Assembly (NCBI GenBank): GCA_034440275.1
Contig: JAWXBS010000124.1
Span: 1 to 12,326 of the forward strand
Direction: 5' to 3'
Source: VFBF01 sp034440275
Lineage (GTDB): Bacteria; Pseudomonadota; Alphaproteobacteria; Caulobacterales; Aquidulcibacteraceae
DNA: 12,326 bases
Part shown: piece after piece, positions 1 to 5,418 of the stretch
How the letters are laid out: each line of letters opens with the position of its first letter
Numbering within the stretch: position 1 is the stretch's first letter
Program-made: the position numbers and the translations under genes
The notes under the pieces: model-generated
Database searches by the model: none
What the model saw: only the letters and a program-made list of their open reading frames with translations
Told to the model about the DNA's origin: nothing

Positions 1-1
1 C

Positions 2-673
2 CTCTTCCCCCTCGCCCCGCCCACGGTTCCCATCGAGGGCTCCACCCACGCCTTCCCCGTCCGGCGCATCTATTGCGTCGGCAAGAACTATGCGGCGCAT
101 GTGCGTGAGATGGGGAGCGATCCGGCGGCGGAGCCGCCGTTCTTCTTCATGAAGCCGGCGGATGCGCTCGTGGTCGGCCCGAAGGCGCCCTATCCGCCCG
201 ATACCGACAATCTCCATCACGAGGTCGAGCTCGTCGTCGCCATCGGCCGTGGCGGCTGGGACGTGGCGTACGAGCAGGCGCTCGATCTCGTCTATGGCTA
301 TGCGGTCGGCATCGATCTCACCAAGCGCGATCGCCAGGCCGATGCGAAAGCCAAGGGCCAACCCTGGGAGCGCGCGAAATCCTTCGAGGCGTCCGCGCCG
401 ATCACGCCCATCGTACCGGTCGAACGCATCGGCCACCCGAAACGCGGCGCCATCGAACTCGCGGTGAACGGCGAGATGCGCCAGCATGGTGATCTCGCGG
501 ACATGATCCTGCCGGTGCCGGCCATCATCGCGCGGCTGTCGGAAGTGTGGTCGCTCGCGCCGGGCGATCTCATCTACACCGGCACGCCGGAAGGCGTCGG
601 CCGCATCGCCCGCGGCGACTACATCACCGCGCGCGTGGACGGCGTGGCGCGGCTCGAACTCGAGATCGGGTGA
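2..673 (+). CDS. FAA hydrolase family protein, probable fumarylpyruvate/fumarylacetoacetate hydrolase (5' partial)
   Basis: This reading frame is open from the first bases of the window, so the true start lies upstream; 223 residues are visible. The early part reads RRIYCVGKNYAAH (visible residues 21-33), which is the typical beginning of the FAH catalytic fold in fumarylpyruvate hydrolases, so only a short N-terminal piece is probably missing. Metal-ligand candidates are the two Glu of HHEVEL (visible residues 74 and 76) and the Asp of GIDLTKRD (105). The family signature TGTPEGVG is at 193-200. Members cleave a C-C bond in acylpyruvates, for example fumarylpyruvate to fumarate and pyruvate. 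The stop codon overlaps the start of the next gene (TGATG), so the two are co-transcribed and probably translationally coupled. The pairing with an isomerase supports a gentisate- or homogentisate-type lower pathway. The exact substrate cannot be fixed, because no ring-cleavage dioxygenase is in view. Confidence 0.9.
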   Translation, partial: LFPLAPPTVPIEGSTHAFPVRRIYCVGKNYAAHVREMGSDPAAEPPFFFMKPADALVVGPKAPYPPDTDNLHHEVELVVAIGRGGWDVAYEQALDLVYGYAVGIDLTKRDRQADAKAKGQPWERAKSFEASAPITPIVPVERIGHPKRGAIELAVNGEMRQHGDLADMILPVPAIIARLSEVWSLAPGDLIYTGTPEGVGRIARGDYITARVDGVARLELEIG

Positions 674-1317
674 TGCTGACGCTCTACAACTACTGGCGCT
701 CGGGCACGTCGCACCGTGTGCGCATCGCGCTGGCGCTGAAGAGTCTCGACTACACCTATGTGCCGATCGAACTCACGGCCGCAGCACAGCGCGAGGCAGA
801 ATATCTCGCGCGCAATCCGCAGGGCTTCGTGCCGGCGCTCGCAACCGATGACGGCGAGACGCTGACGCAGTCGATGGCGATCATCGAGTGGCTCGAGGAA
901 ACGCACCCCGAACCGCCGCTGCTGCCGAAGGACGCCGTAGAACGTGCGAAAGTCCGCGCGCTGGCGAACGCCGTCGCGTGCGACATCCATCCGCTCGGCA
1001 ACCTGCGCGTGCTGCAGTATCTGCGGAAAGAATACGCGCAGGACGATGCGGGCGTCGCGGCGTGGGCGATGCGCTGGATCAAGGACGGCTTCGGCGCCAT
1101 CGAGCAGATGCTCGCGGATGGGCCGGGCGGGCCGTGGTGCTGGGGCAAGGAACCGACGCTCGCGGACGTGTGCCTCGTGCCGCAAATCTACGCGGCGGTG
1201 TCGCGCTATGCGCTCGACATCCGCTACTACCGCCGTCTCGCGGAAATCGACATGGCGGCCGCGGCGCACCCCGCCTTCCAGGCCGCGCATCCGACCAGAC
1301 AGCCGGACGCGCGCTAG
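673..1317 (+). CDS. maiA: Maleylacetoacetate (or maleylpyruvate) isomerase, zeta-class GST family
   Basis: The product is 214 residues, normal for the family. It has an N-terminal thioredoxin-like GST domain (about 1-80) and an all-helical C-terminal domain (about 90-214). Visible landmarks are the YWRSGTSHRVRIAL segment (7-20), where the glutathione-activating Ser/Cys motif lies, NPQGFVPAL (48-56) with its cis-Pro, QSMAIIEWLEE (66-76), CDIHPLGN (103-110), PTLADVCLVPQ (161-171) and the C-terminal HPAF...RQPDA. The enzyme uses glutathione to isomerise the cis double bond of maleylacetoacetate or maleylpyruvate, giving the fumaryl product that the upstream hydrolase cleaves. The ATG overlaps the upstream TGA by one base, which fixes this start and suggests translational coupling. 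An extended frame further upstream lies inside the hydrolase gene and was not used. The gene ends ten bases before a convergent gene. Confidence 0.9.
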   Translation: MLTLYNYWRSGTSHRVRIALALKSLDYTYVPIELTAAAQREAEYLARNPQGFVPALATDDGETLTQSMAIIEWLEETHPEPPLLPKDAVERAKVRALANAVACDIHPLGNLRVLQYLRKEYAQDDAGVAAWAMRWIKDGFGAIEQMLADGPGGPWCWGKEPTLADVCLVPQIYAAVSRYALDIRYYRRLAEIDMAAAAHPAFQAAHPTRQPDAR

Positions 1318-1327
1318 AGAATCGAGA

Positions 1328-1702
1328 TCAGCCGGCCTTCTTGCCGAAGAGTCCGCCGATCTTGCCCATCAGGCCCTTCGTGGCTTCGCCGCCGATATTG
1401 CCGATGGCGCCCGTTGCCTGCGCCTTCGCGTCGTCGATCGCGCCGGTGACGCCGCTTTCGTTCATCAGCTTTTCCTTGCCCGTATCGATGAGCTTGTTGA
1501 GCATGGAGGATATCACGTCCTCGGTGAGGCCGGTGTCGGCGGCCGTCGCCTTGATCGCGAGGTCCTTGCCGCCGCCGATGTGCTGCGACAGCGCGGCCGC
1601 CACGCGCACGGAGGTGTCCTTGTCGAGGCCGAGCGGCGCGCCCGCCTGCGCGACGAGATCGTCACCGAGGGAGGAGAGGATTTTCGAGATGTCGATGGCC
1701 AT
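1328..1702 (-). CDS. Small helical protein of unknown function with Gly-rich C-terminal tail
   Basis: The product is 124 residues. I chose the ATG at 1702 because an AGGGAC-type Shine-Dalgarno sequence (minus strand, around 1712-1719) precedes it at a good distance and because MAIDISKILSSLGDDLV reads as a plausible start. There is no signal peptide or membrane segment. Residues 1-80 look like a bundle of short amphipathic helices separated by small loops. The tail (about 84-124) is rich in Gly, Ala and Lys and ends GLFGKKAG. The overall look recalls small DUF937/YidB-type proteins, but I cannot assign it to that family by eye. It converges on maiA with a 10-bp gap and is divergent from the VOC gene, sharing a 105-bp promoter region. 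The frame stays open upstream to 1972, but that part lies antisense to the VOC gene and is not believed. Confidence 0.7.
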   Translation of the reverse strand: MAIDISKILSSLGDDLVAQAGAPLGLDKDTSVRVAAALSQHIGGGKDLAIKATAADTGLTEDVISSMLNKLIDTGKEKLMNESGVTGAIDDAKAQATGAIGNIGGEATKGLMGKIGGLFGKKAG

Positions 1703-1765
1703 GTGAAACTGTCCCTTTCTGCTGGCGGCGCTGGCGTAGCACCGGCGCGTTTCTGGGGCTCGTTT

Positions 1766-1786
1766 CGAGGTGGTAATGTGACCTCG
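1766..1786. promoter_or_regulatory. Short dyad (CGAGGT-N9-ACCTCG) in a divergent promoter region
   Basis: Perfect 6-bp inverted arms at 1766-1771 and 1781-1786 are separated by 9 bp. The dyad lies in the 105-bp space between the divergent small helical gene and the VOC gene, ending 21 bases before the VOC start codon. The size and spacing suit a dimeric regulator, but six-base arms can arise by chance in GC-rich DNA. I see no convincing -35/-10 pair. Confidence 0.25.
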
Positions 1787-1807
1787 GTCGCGGACCGGAG
1801 ACGCGAA

Positions 1808-2182
1808 ATGCTGGGACGATCGATTCCGTTGCTGCATGTGGCGCGCATGGCGGGCGCGCGGCGCGTCTATGTCGACCAGCTGGGCTTTGCCGTGCGCTCG
1901 GAATATCGCGCCGACGAAACCCTCCCCGATCCCGCCTACATGGTCGTGCAGCGCGACGATGCGGTGCTGCACCTCTCCTCGTTTTCAGGCGACGGCGTCT
2001 CCGGGCATGTCGCGTCGATCCTCGCCGACGATGTCGATGCGCTGCACGCGGAGTTTGCCGCCAAAGGCGTTGCGATCTGCATGCCGCCGACGGATCAGTC
2101 ATGGGGCACGCGCGAACTTTATGTGGAGGATGCAGACGGCAACAGCGTGCGCTTCCAGCAGCTGCCCTCGCGCGCGGCCTAG
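1808..2182 (+). CDS. VOC-family (glyoxalase/bleomycin-resistance-like) protein
   Basis: The product is 124 residues, the usual size for a single two-module VOC protein that dimerises. The start at 1808 is supported by GGAG at 1797-1800 with a 7-base spacer. Family features are the opening SIPLLHVARM, the VYVDQLGF turn (around 20-28), AYMVVQRDDAVLHLSSF in the first module, and the closing WGTRELYVEDADGNSVRFQQL strand in the second, where DPDGN-like residues and the terminal Gln/Glu strand are typical. The pattern with VLHLSSFSGDG and the WGTRE strand resembles the bleomycin-resistance (BRP) subgroup. That subgroup binds cationic or hydrophobic ligands and often has no enzyme activity. It is a lone gene, divergent from the unknown helical gene. 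Its TAG stop shares four bases with the convergent PhnA-domain gene. The ligand is unknown. Confidence 0.85.
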   Translation: MLGRSIPLLHVARMAGARRVYVDQLGFAVRSEYRADETLPDPAYMVVQRDDAVLHLSSFSGDGVSGHVASILADDVDALHAEFAAKGVAICMPPTDQSWGTRELYVEDADGNSVRFQQLPSRAA

Positions 2183-2394
2183 GCCTTCTTCAGAAACTCC
2201 GTCCGCAGCACGAGGCCCTTCACCTTCTCGGCGTTGCACTCGATCTCGGCAGGGTCGTCGGTGAGGCGGATGTTCTTCACCACCGTGCCGCGCTTCAGCG
2301 TGACGGACGTGCCCTTCACCTTCAGGTCCTTCACCAGGTGGACGGTGTCGCCGTCGGCGAGGATGTTTCCGTTCGCGTCGCGGGTTTCGGTCAT
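2179..2394 (-). CDS. PhnA-domain protein (YjdM C-terminal domain only)
   Basis: The product is 71 residues. It matches the C-terminal half of YjdM/PhnA proteins: RDANGNILADGDTVHLVKDL (5-24), then KVKGTSVTLKRGTVVKNIRL (25-44) and the ending LRTEFLKKA. The N-terminal zinc ribbon of the roughly 110-residue Escherichia coli protein is absent; such short forms are common in Alphaproteobacteria, so this is probably not a truncation artefact. The name 'alkylphosphonate utilization' is historical and the true function is not established; no phn genes are nearby. The ATG at 2394 fits the family length, but the Shine-Dalgarno sequence is weak. The frame is open further upstream, where it would run into the lipoprotein gene. 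It follows that gene by 28 bp on the same strand and may be co-transcribed with it. Its stop overlaps the VOC stop at CTAG. Confidence 0.85.
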   Translation of the reverse strand: MTETRDANGNILADGDTVHLVKDLKVKGTSVTLKRGTVVKNIRLTDDPAEIECNAEKVKGLVLRTEFLKKA

Positions 2395-2422
2395 CAACTT
2401 AGCTTTCAAAACCTGAAAGAAA

Positions 2423-3148
2423 TCAGCCCGAACTTGGGGTGTCGTTGACGACCTCGTATTCAATGCGCTCTGCATTAACGCCGATAACTCGTATTTGCAG
2501 ATTTCTGAACCGGATTGTCGAACTAGTAACAGGGTAAGATAGCTCTTGCGAGAACGCAGGGCGGGCGAGGTCATCCGGCGAATACTCTCGATATTGAAAG
2601 CGCATCGCGGAGCCATCAATTCCGTTGAAGACGATCTCGTAATTTTGACGAAACGCTTCCCTTCGGATCGACTGCTCGTTTACCGGCACAAGCGACGCAC
2701 CGGCCGGGGATATGTTGAAGGTGTACACCATCTCGACCACGGCCGACGTGCCGAACCCATACCCATTGATAACCTTGTTGTGTATTCTGCCGTCCGGGAA
2801 AACCTGAATCCCAAATCTATTCAGGCCGAGCACTGTGAAATTTTGCTGCCCGACCACTCTTTGTCCGAGCACACGGAGGTTTTGACCCTCCGTGAGATCA
2901 ATTCGAACGGGACCACCTTCAATGCTTATCGGGCGCTCCGCTTTGTAAGCCACAGATTCCCTGACAGTGACTTGGTAATCCTTCACTCGAATGAGTTGTT
3001 CGCCGACGACAATCGATCGAGGCTGGCCAAGCTGATAGTTCTTTTCTTGAACGACCTCAGAACGGGTCGTAGGAGCCGAACTTGTCAGCTGAACGGACAC
3101 ACAACCAGCGCAGAGCGCCAATACGCCCACCACAATCCATGATTTCAT
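2423..3148 (-). CDS. Putative lipoprotein of unknown function, low GC
   Basis: The product is 241 residues. The start MKSWIVVGVLALCAGC is chosen because GGGGGA lies about eight bases upstream; two upstream in-frame ATGs (3178, 3163) lack this. Residues 1-15 look like a type II signal peptide with Cys16 as the lipidation site, although Cys at -3 is atypical for a lipobox. The mature part has no further membrane segment, is rich in Val, Arg and Gln with alternating hydrophobic residues, and looks mainly beta-stranded. Landmarks are LGQPRSIVVGEQLIRVKDYQ (about 40-59), RVLGQRVVGQQNFTVLGL and a final strand RNLQIRVIGVNAERIEYEVV. I do not recognise the family. Sampled 60-base lines inside the gene are 43-57% GC against 62-77% in the neighbouring ispG, suggesting transfer from another genome. 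An antisense frame (2546-3142) is also open but has no start signal or family features. Confidence 0.72.
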   Translation of the reverse strand: MKSWIVVGVLALCAGCVSVQLTSSAPTTRSEVVQEKNYQLGQPRSIVVGEQLIRVKDYQVTVRESVAYKAERPISIEGGPVRIDLTEGQNLRVLGQRVVGQQNFTVLGLNRFGIQVFPDGRIHNKVINGYGFGTSAVVEMVYTFNISPAGASLVPVNEQSIRREAFRQNYEIVFNGIDGSAMRFQYREYSPDDLARPAFSQELSYPVTSSTIRFRNLQIRVIGVNAERIEYEVVNDTPSSG

Positions 3149-3187
3149 CGTCGTTTCCCCCATCGCGTTGTTTTGCATGCGTCCCGA

Positions 3188-3210
3188 GCACTACAGTGCG
3201 TTAGCCTAAC
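3188..3210. repeat. Two adjacent short dyads between ispG and the lipoprotein gene
   Basis: GCACT-AC-AGTGC occupies 3188-3199 and GTTAG-C-CTAAC occupies 3200-3210, directly abutting. They lie 11-33 bases past the ispG stop and 40-60 bases before the lipoprotein start, in the 72-bp gap between two same-strand genes. They could be an operator for the lipoprotein promoter or a weak 3' structure for ispG; there is no T-run after them, so an intrinsic terminator is unlikely. Confidence 0.3.
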
Positions 3211-3220
3211 TGCAGCTAAT

Positions 3221-4330
3221 TTACACCACTCGCAATGCGCGCGCCCGCGCTTCCACCAATTCCACGATATGCTCCACCATCGCTTCGCTCGTCACCTTGT
3301 GATCCGGTTTCCCGCTCACATACATCATGCCCGAGCCCGCGCCGCCGCCGGTGAAGCCGAGATCGGTCATCAGCGCCTCGCCCGGTCCGTTCACGACGCA
3401 GCCGATGATCGACAGCGTGATCGGTTCGGCGATGTGCGCGAGGCGCGCTTCGAGTTTTTCCACCGTGTCGATGACGTTGAAGCCCTGCCGCGCGCAAGAC
3501 GGGCACGCGATGATGTTCACGCCGCGCTGGCGCAGGCCGAGCGACTTTAGCAGATCGTTGCCGACCTTCACTTCTTCCACGGGGTCGGCCGCGAGCGAGA
3601 CGCGGATCGTGTCGCCGATGCCGGCCCACAGGAGCGCGCCCATGCCGATGGAAGACTTCACCGTGCCCATGCGAAGCGCGCCGGCCTCGGTGACGCCCAC
3701 ATGCAGCGGCGCGTCGGTCGCTTCGGCGAGTTGCTGGTAGGCGGCGACGGCGAGGAAGACGTCGGACGCCTTCACCGAGATCTTGTACTCGCGGAAGTCG
3801 TGCTCCTCAAGCATGGTGGCGTGGCGCAGCGCGCTCTCCACCATCGCCTCGGGACAAGGCTCGCCGTACTTCTCCAGCAGTTCGTTTTCCAGCGATCCTG
3901 CATTCACGCCGATGCGCATGGAACAGCCGTGATCCTTCGCGGCCTGCACCACTTCCTTCACCCGCGCCGAAGAACCGATGTTGCCGGGATTGATGCGCAG
4001 GCACGCCGCGCCCGCGATGGCGGCCTCGATGCCCCGCTTGTAGTGAAAATGGATGTCCGCGACGATCGGCACGGCTGCGGCCTTCACGATCGTCGAGAGC
4101 GCCGCCGTGGAGTCTTGGTCCGGGCAGGACACGCGCACGATGTCGGCGCCCGCCTCTTCCATGCGCCGTATCTGGTCGATGGTCGCGCCTGCGTCCGAGG
4201 TCAGCGTGTTGGTCATCGACTGCACAGTGATCGGCGCCCCACCGCCCACCGGCACCTTGCCGACGTGGATCTGGCGCGACACGCGCCGTTCGATGCGCCG
4301 CCAGGGGCGGATGTGGTGCAGGTCGGTCAT
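3221..4330 (-). CDS. ispG: 4-hydroxy-3-methylbut-2-enyl-diphosphate synthase (IspG/GcpE)
   Basis: The product is 369 residues, matching the bacterial single-polypeptide form (about 370). It is a cytosolic [4Fe-4S] enzyme of the MEP pathway that reductively opens 2-C-methyl-D-erythritol 2,4-cyclodiphosphate to HMBPP, taking electrons from flavodoxin or ferredoxin. The N-terminal TIM barrel (about 10-260) shows VGGGAPITVQSMTNT (28-42), RVSCPD (66-71), ADIHFHY (91-97) and RINPGNIG (112-119). The C-terminal cluster domain holds Cys276 and Cys279 (ACPSC), Cys311 and Glu318 in GCVVNGPGE; these are the expected cluster ligands. The ATG at 4330 has AGGG upstream, while an upstream TTG at 4351 would add seven residues and is less likely. 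The gene follows the HTH/DUF4115 gene by 63 bp on the same strand, an association often seen in Proteobacteria. A perfect hairpin lies in that gap. Confidence 0.97.
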   Translation of the reverse strand: MTDLHHIRPWRRIERRVSRQIHVGKVPVGGGAPITVQSMTNTLTSDAGATIDQIRRMEEAGADIVRVSCPDQDSTAALSTIVKAAAVPIVADIHFHYKRGIEAAIAGAACLRINPGNIGSSARVKEVVQAAKDHGCSMRIGVNAGSLENELLEKYGEPCPEAMVESALRHATMLEEHDFREYKISVKASDVFLAVAAYQQLAEATDAPLHVGVTEAGALRMGTVKSSIGMGALLWAGIGDTIRVSLAADPVEEVKVGNDLLKSLGLRQRGVNIIACPSCARQGFNVIDTVEKLEARLAHIAEPITLSIIGCVVNGPGEALMTDLGFTGGGAGSGMMYVSGKPDHKVTSEAMVEHIVELVEARARALRVV

Positions 4331-4358
4331 GTCCGCCCTATGTAGGCGCAATCCGTGA

Positions 4359-4374
4359 CGCCCGGAACCGGGCG
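4359..4374. repeat. Perfect hairpin between the HTH gene and ispG
   Basis: CGCCCGGAACCGGGCG is a perfect inverted repeat, likely folding as a 6-bp GC stem with a four-base loop. It lies 29-44 bases ahead of the ispG start, just past the stop of the upstream gene, with no T-run. It could mark RNA processing or partial attenuation between the two genes, or be simple GC-rich coincidence. Confidence 0.35.
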
Positions 4375-4393
4375 CGGCGTTCAGCCTCCCGGA

Positions 4394-5254
4394 TCAACCC
4401 TCGCCGGCAGGCGCGACCGGAGGCGGCGCACTGGCGATCTTGTCGACGGGGCGACCGAGCACCGGGGCGCCGGGATCGCCCAGCAGGCCCACAAGCGTCC
4501 CGTTCAGCAGCACCTCGAAGGCGCCGCCGTCCTTGGCGTGAAGCGTCCAGTTGGCGCCCACATCGGGGCGATAGGCTTCACCGGCCTGCAGGGTGCGGGA
4601 GACAAAGATGGTGCCGTCGGGGCCGCGCACCTCAAGCCAGGCCGGAACTTTTGCGCGGATCGCCACGACCTGTTCGGAAGGCCAGGGATCTTCAGCCAAC
4701 GGCGGCGACGGCGCGGGCGCCGGTTCGGGCGTCGTGTTGCGGACTTCGGTCTGCGTCGTGGCGCGCGGGGCCGGCGCATCCGGCGCGCTGTCCTGCATGG
4801 CCCGCCAGCCGACGAAGGCCGCGCATACCACGCCCAGCACCGCCGCCCAGAACCATGGCCGCTCCGGCGCGGGCTTGGAATCGGGATTGCGGATCTGGTC
4901 GCTGTCGTCCTCGCGCAGGCGCGCGCTCTCGTTCTCGTACTGGATGACCAGTTCTTCCTCGGTCAGCCCGAGATACTTCACGTAGCTGCGCAGGTAGGCC
5001 TTGGCGTAGGCCTTACCGGGGATGAGGTTGACGTTCATCGTCTCGAGGGCGGCGACGTACTCCACGCGAATGCGCGTGTCCTTGGCCACCTGTTCGAGGG
5101 AGAGCCCCTTGGCCTCGCGCGCGGCGCGCAATTTTGTCCCCGCTCTCATGCCGGGCTCCATCGCCGCTGCGCCGACGACAGGCGGTTTGACCGCAGGACG
5201 CGCAGCGGGCGTTTCGTTTCCGTCATGGGGAGCGCCTGGGGGTGAGGTGAACAT
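4394..5254 (-). CDS. RodZ-like membrane protein: Xre-type HTH, one TM segment, DUF4115
   Basis: The product is 286 residues. From the N-terminus it has a disordered leader rich in Pro and Ala (1-35), a cro/Xre-type helix-turn-helix domain (about 39-97; GTKLRAAREAKGLSLEQVAKDTRI, then the GKAYAKAYLRSYVKYLGL extension), a charged linker, one membrane helix (about 133-151, WFWAAVLGVVCAAFVGW), a Pro/Ala/Thr-rich periplasmic linker (155-190) and a beta-rich DUF4115 domain (about 195-270, with WLEVRGPDGTIFVSRTL and GEAYRP). This is the architecture of RodZ, which ties MreB to the envelope and affects cell shape, with the HTH facing the cytoplasm. Whether it acts on MreB here is inference. The start is uncertain. 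ATG 5254 was chosen, but a GTG at 5317 has a better-placed AAGGG and would add 21 residues. It lies 164 bp after ptsP and 63 bp before ispG. Confidence 0.85.
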   Translation of the reverse strand: MFTSPPGAPHDGNETPAARPAVKPPVVGAAAMEPGMRAGTKLRAAREAKGLSLEQVAKDTRIRVEYVAALETMNVNLIPGKAYAKAYLRSYVKYLGLTEEELVIQYENESARLREDDSDQIRNPDSKPAPERPWFWAAVLGVVCAAFVGWRAMQDSAPDAPAPRATTQTEVRNTTPEPAPAPSPPLAEDPWPSEQVVAIRAKVPAWLEVRGPDGTIFVSRTLQAGEAYRPDVGANWTLHAKDGGAFEVLLNGTLVGLLGDPGAPVLGRPVDKIASAPPPVAPAGEG

Positions 5255-5418
5255 CGCAGTTGGGTTTCCGTCGGCTGCACGCCGGACGCCGCCGATGTGA
5301 AAGACGTGAAGTCCCACGCCGGAACCCTTCTACGCATCTGAGGCGATTCATTCAACGACGAGGCTGCTAACGAAGCGTTCACGAGCCTGAACAAACTCTG
5401 CGCACAAGGTCTTTTGGC
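5255..5418. other. 164-bp spacer between ptsP and the HTH/DUF4115 gene
   Basis: This is the longest non-coding gap in the window and the likely place for a separate promoter for the HTH gene and ispG. It is less GC-rich near the ptsP end. It contains an AAGGG Shine-Dalgarno-like site nine bases before a GTG at 5317, and an inverted repeat GTTCA-N6-TGAAC at 5377-5392 that could be an operator. I cannot point to a convincing -35/-10 pair, and there is no hairpin with a T-run to end ptsP transcription. Confidence 0.4.

Noticed and set aside
944..2182. Continuous plus-strand frame that would fuse part of the maiA region to the VOC protein
   Set aside because: The part before 1808 lies in a wrong frame of maiA and opposite the small helical gene. 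The VOC protein begins at 1808 with its own ribosome-binding site, so this is not a fusion.
2546..3142. Plus-strand frame of 198 codons opposite the putative lipoprotein
   Set aside because: The minus-strand reading has a signal-peptide-like start and a good ribosome-binding site. The plus-strand product has neither and no family features. Because this segment has lower GC, a shadow frame is less automatic here, so some doubt remains.
5377..5392. GTTC-N8-GAAC as an SOS (LexA) box ahead of the HTH gene
   Set aside because: The alphaproteobacterial LexA site is a direct repeat with seven-base spacing, while this is an inverted repeat with eight. The downstream genes are not SOS genes.
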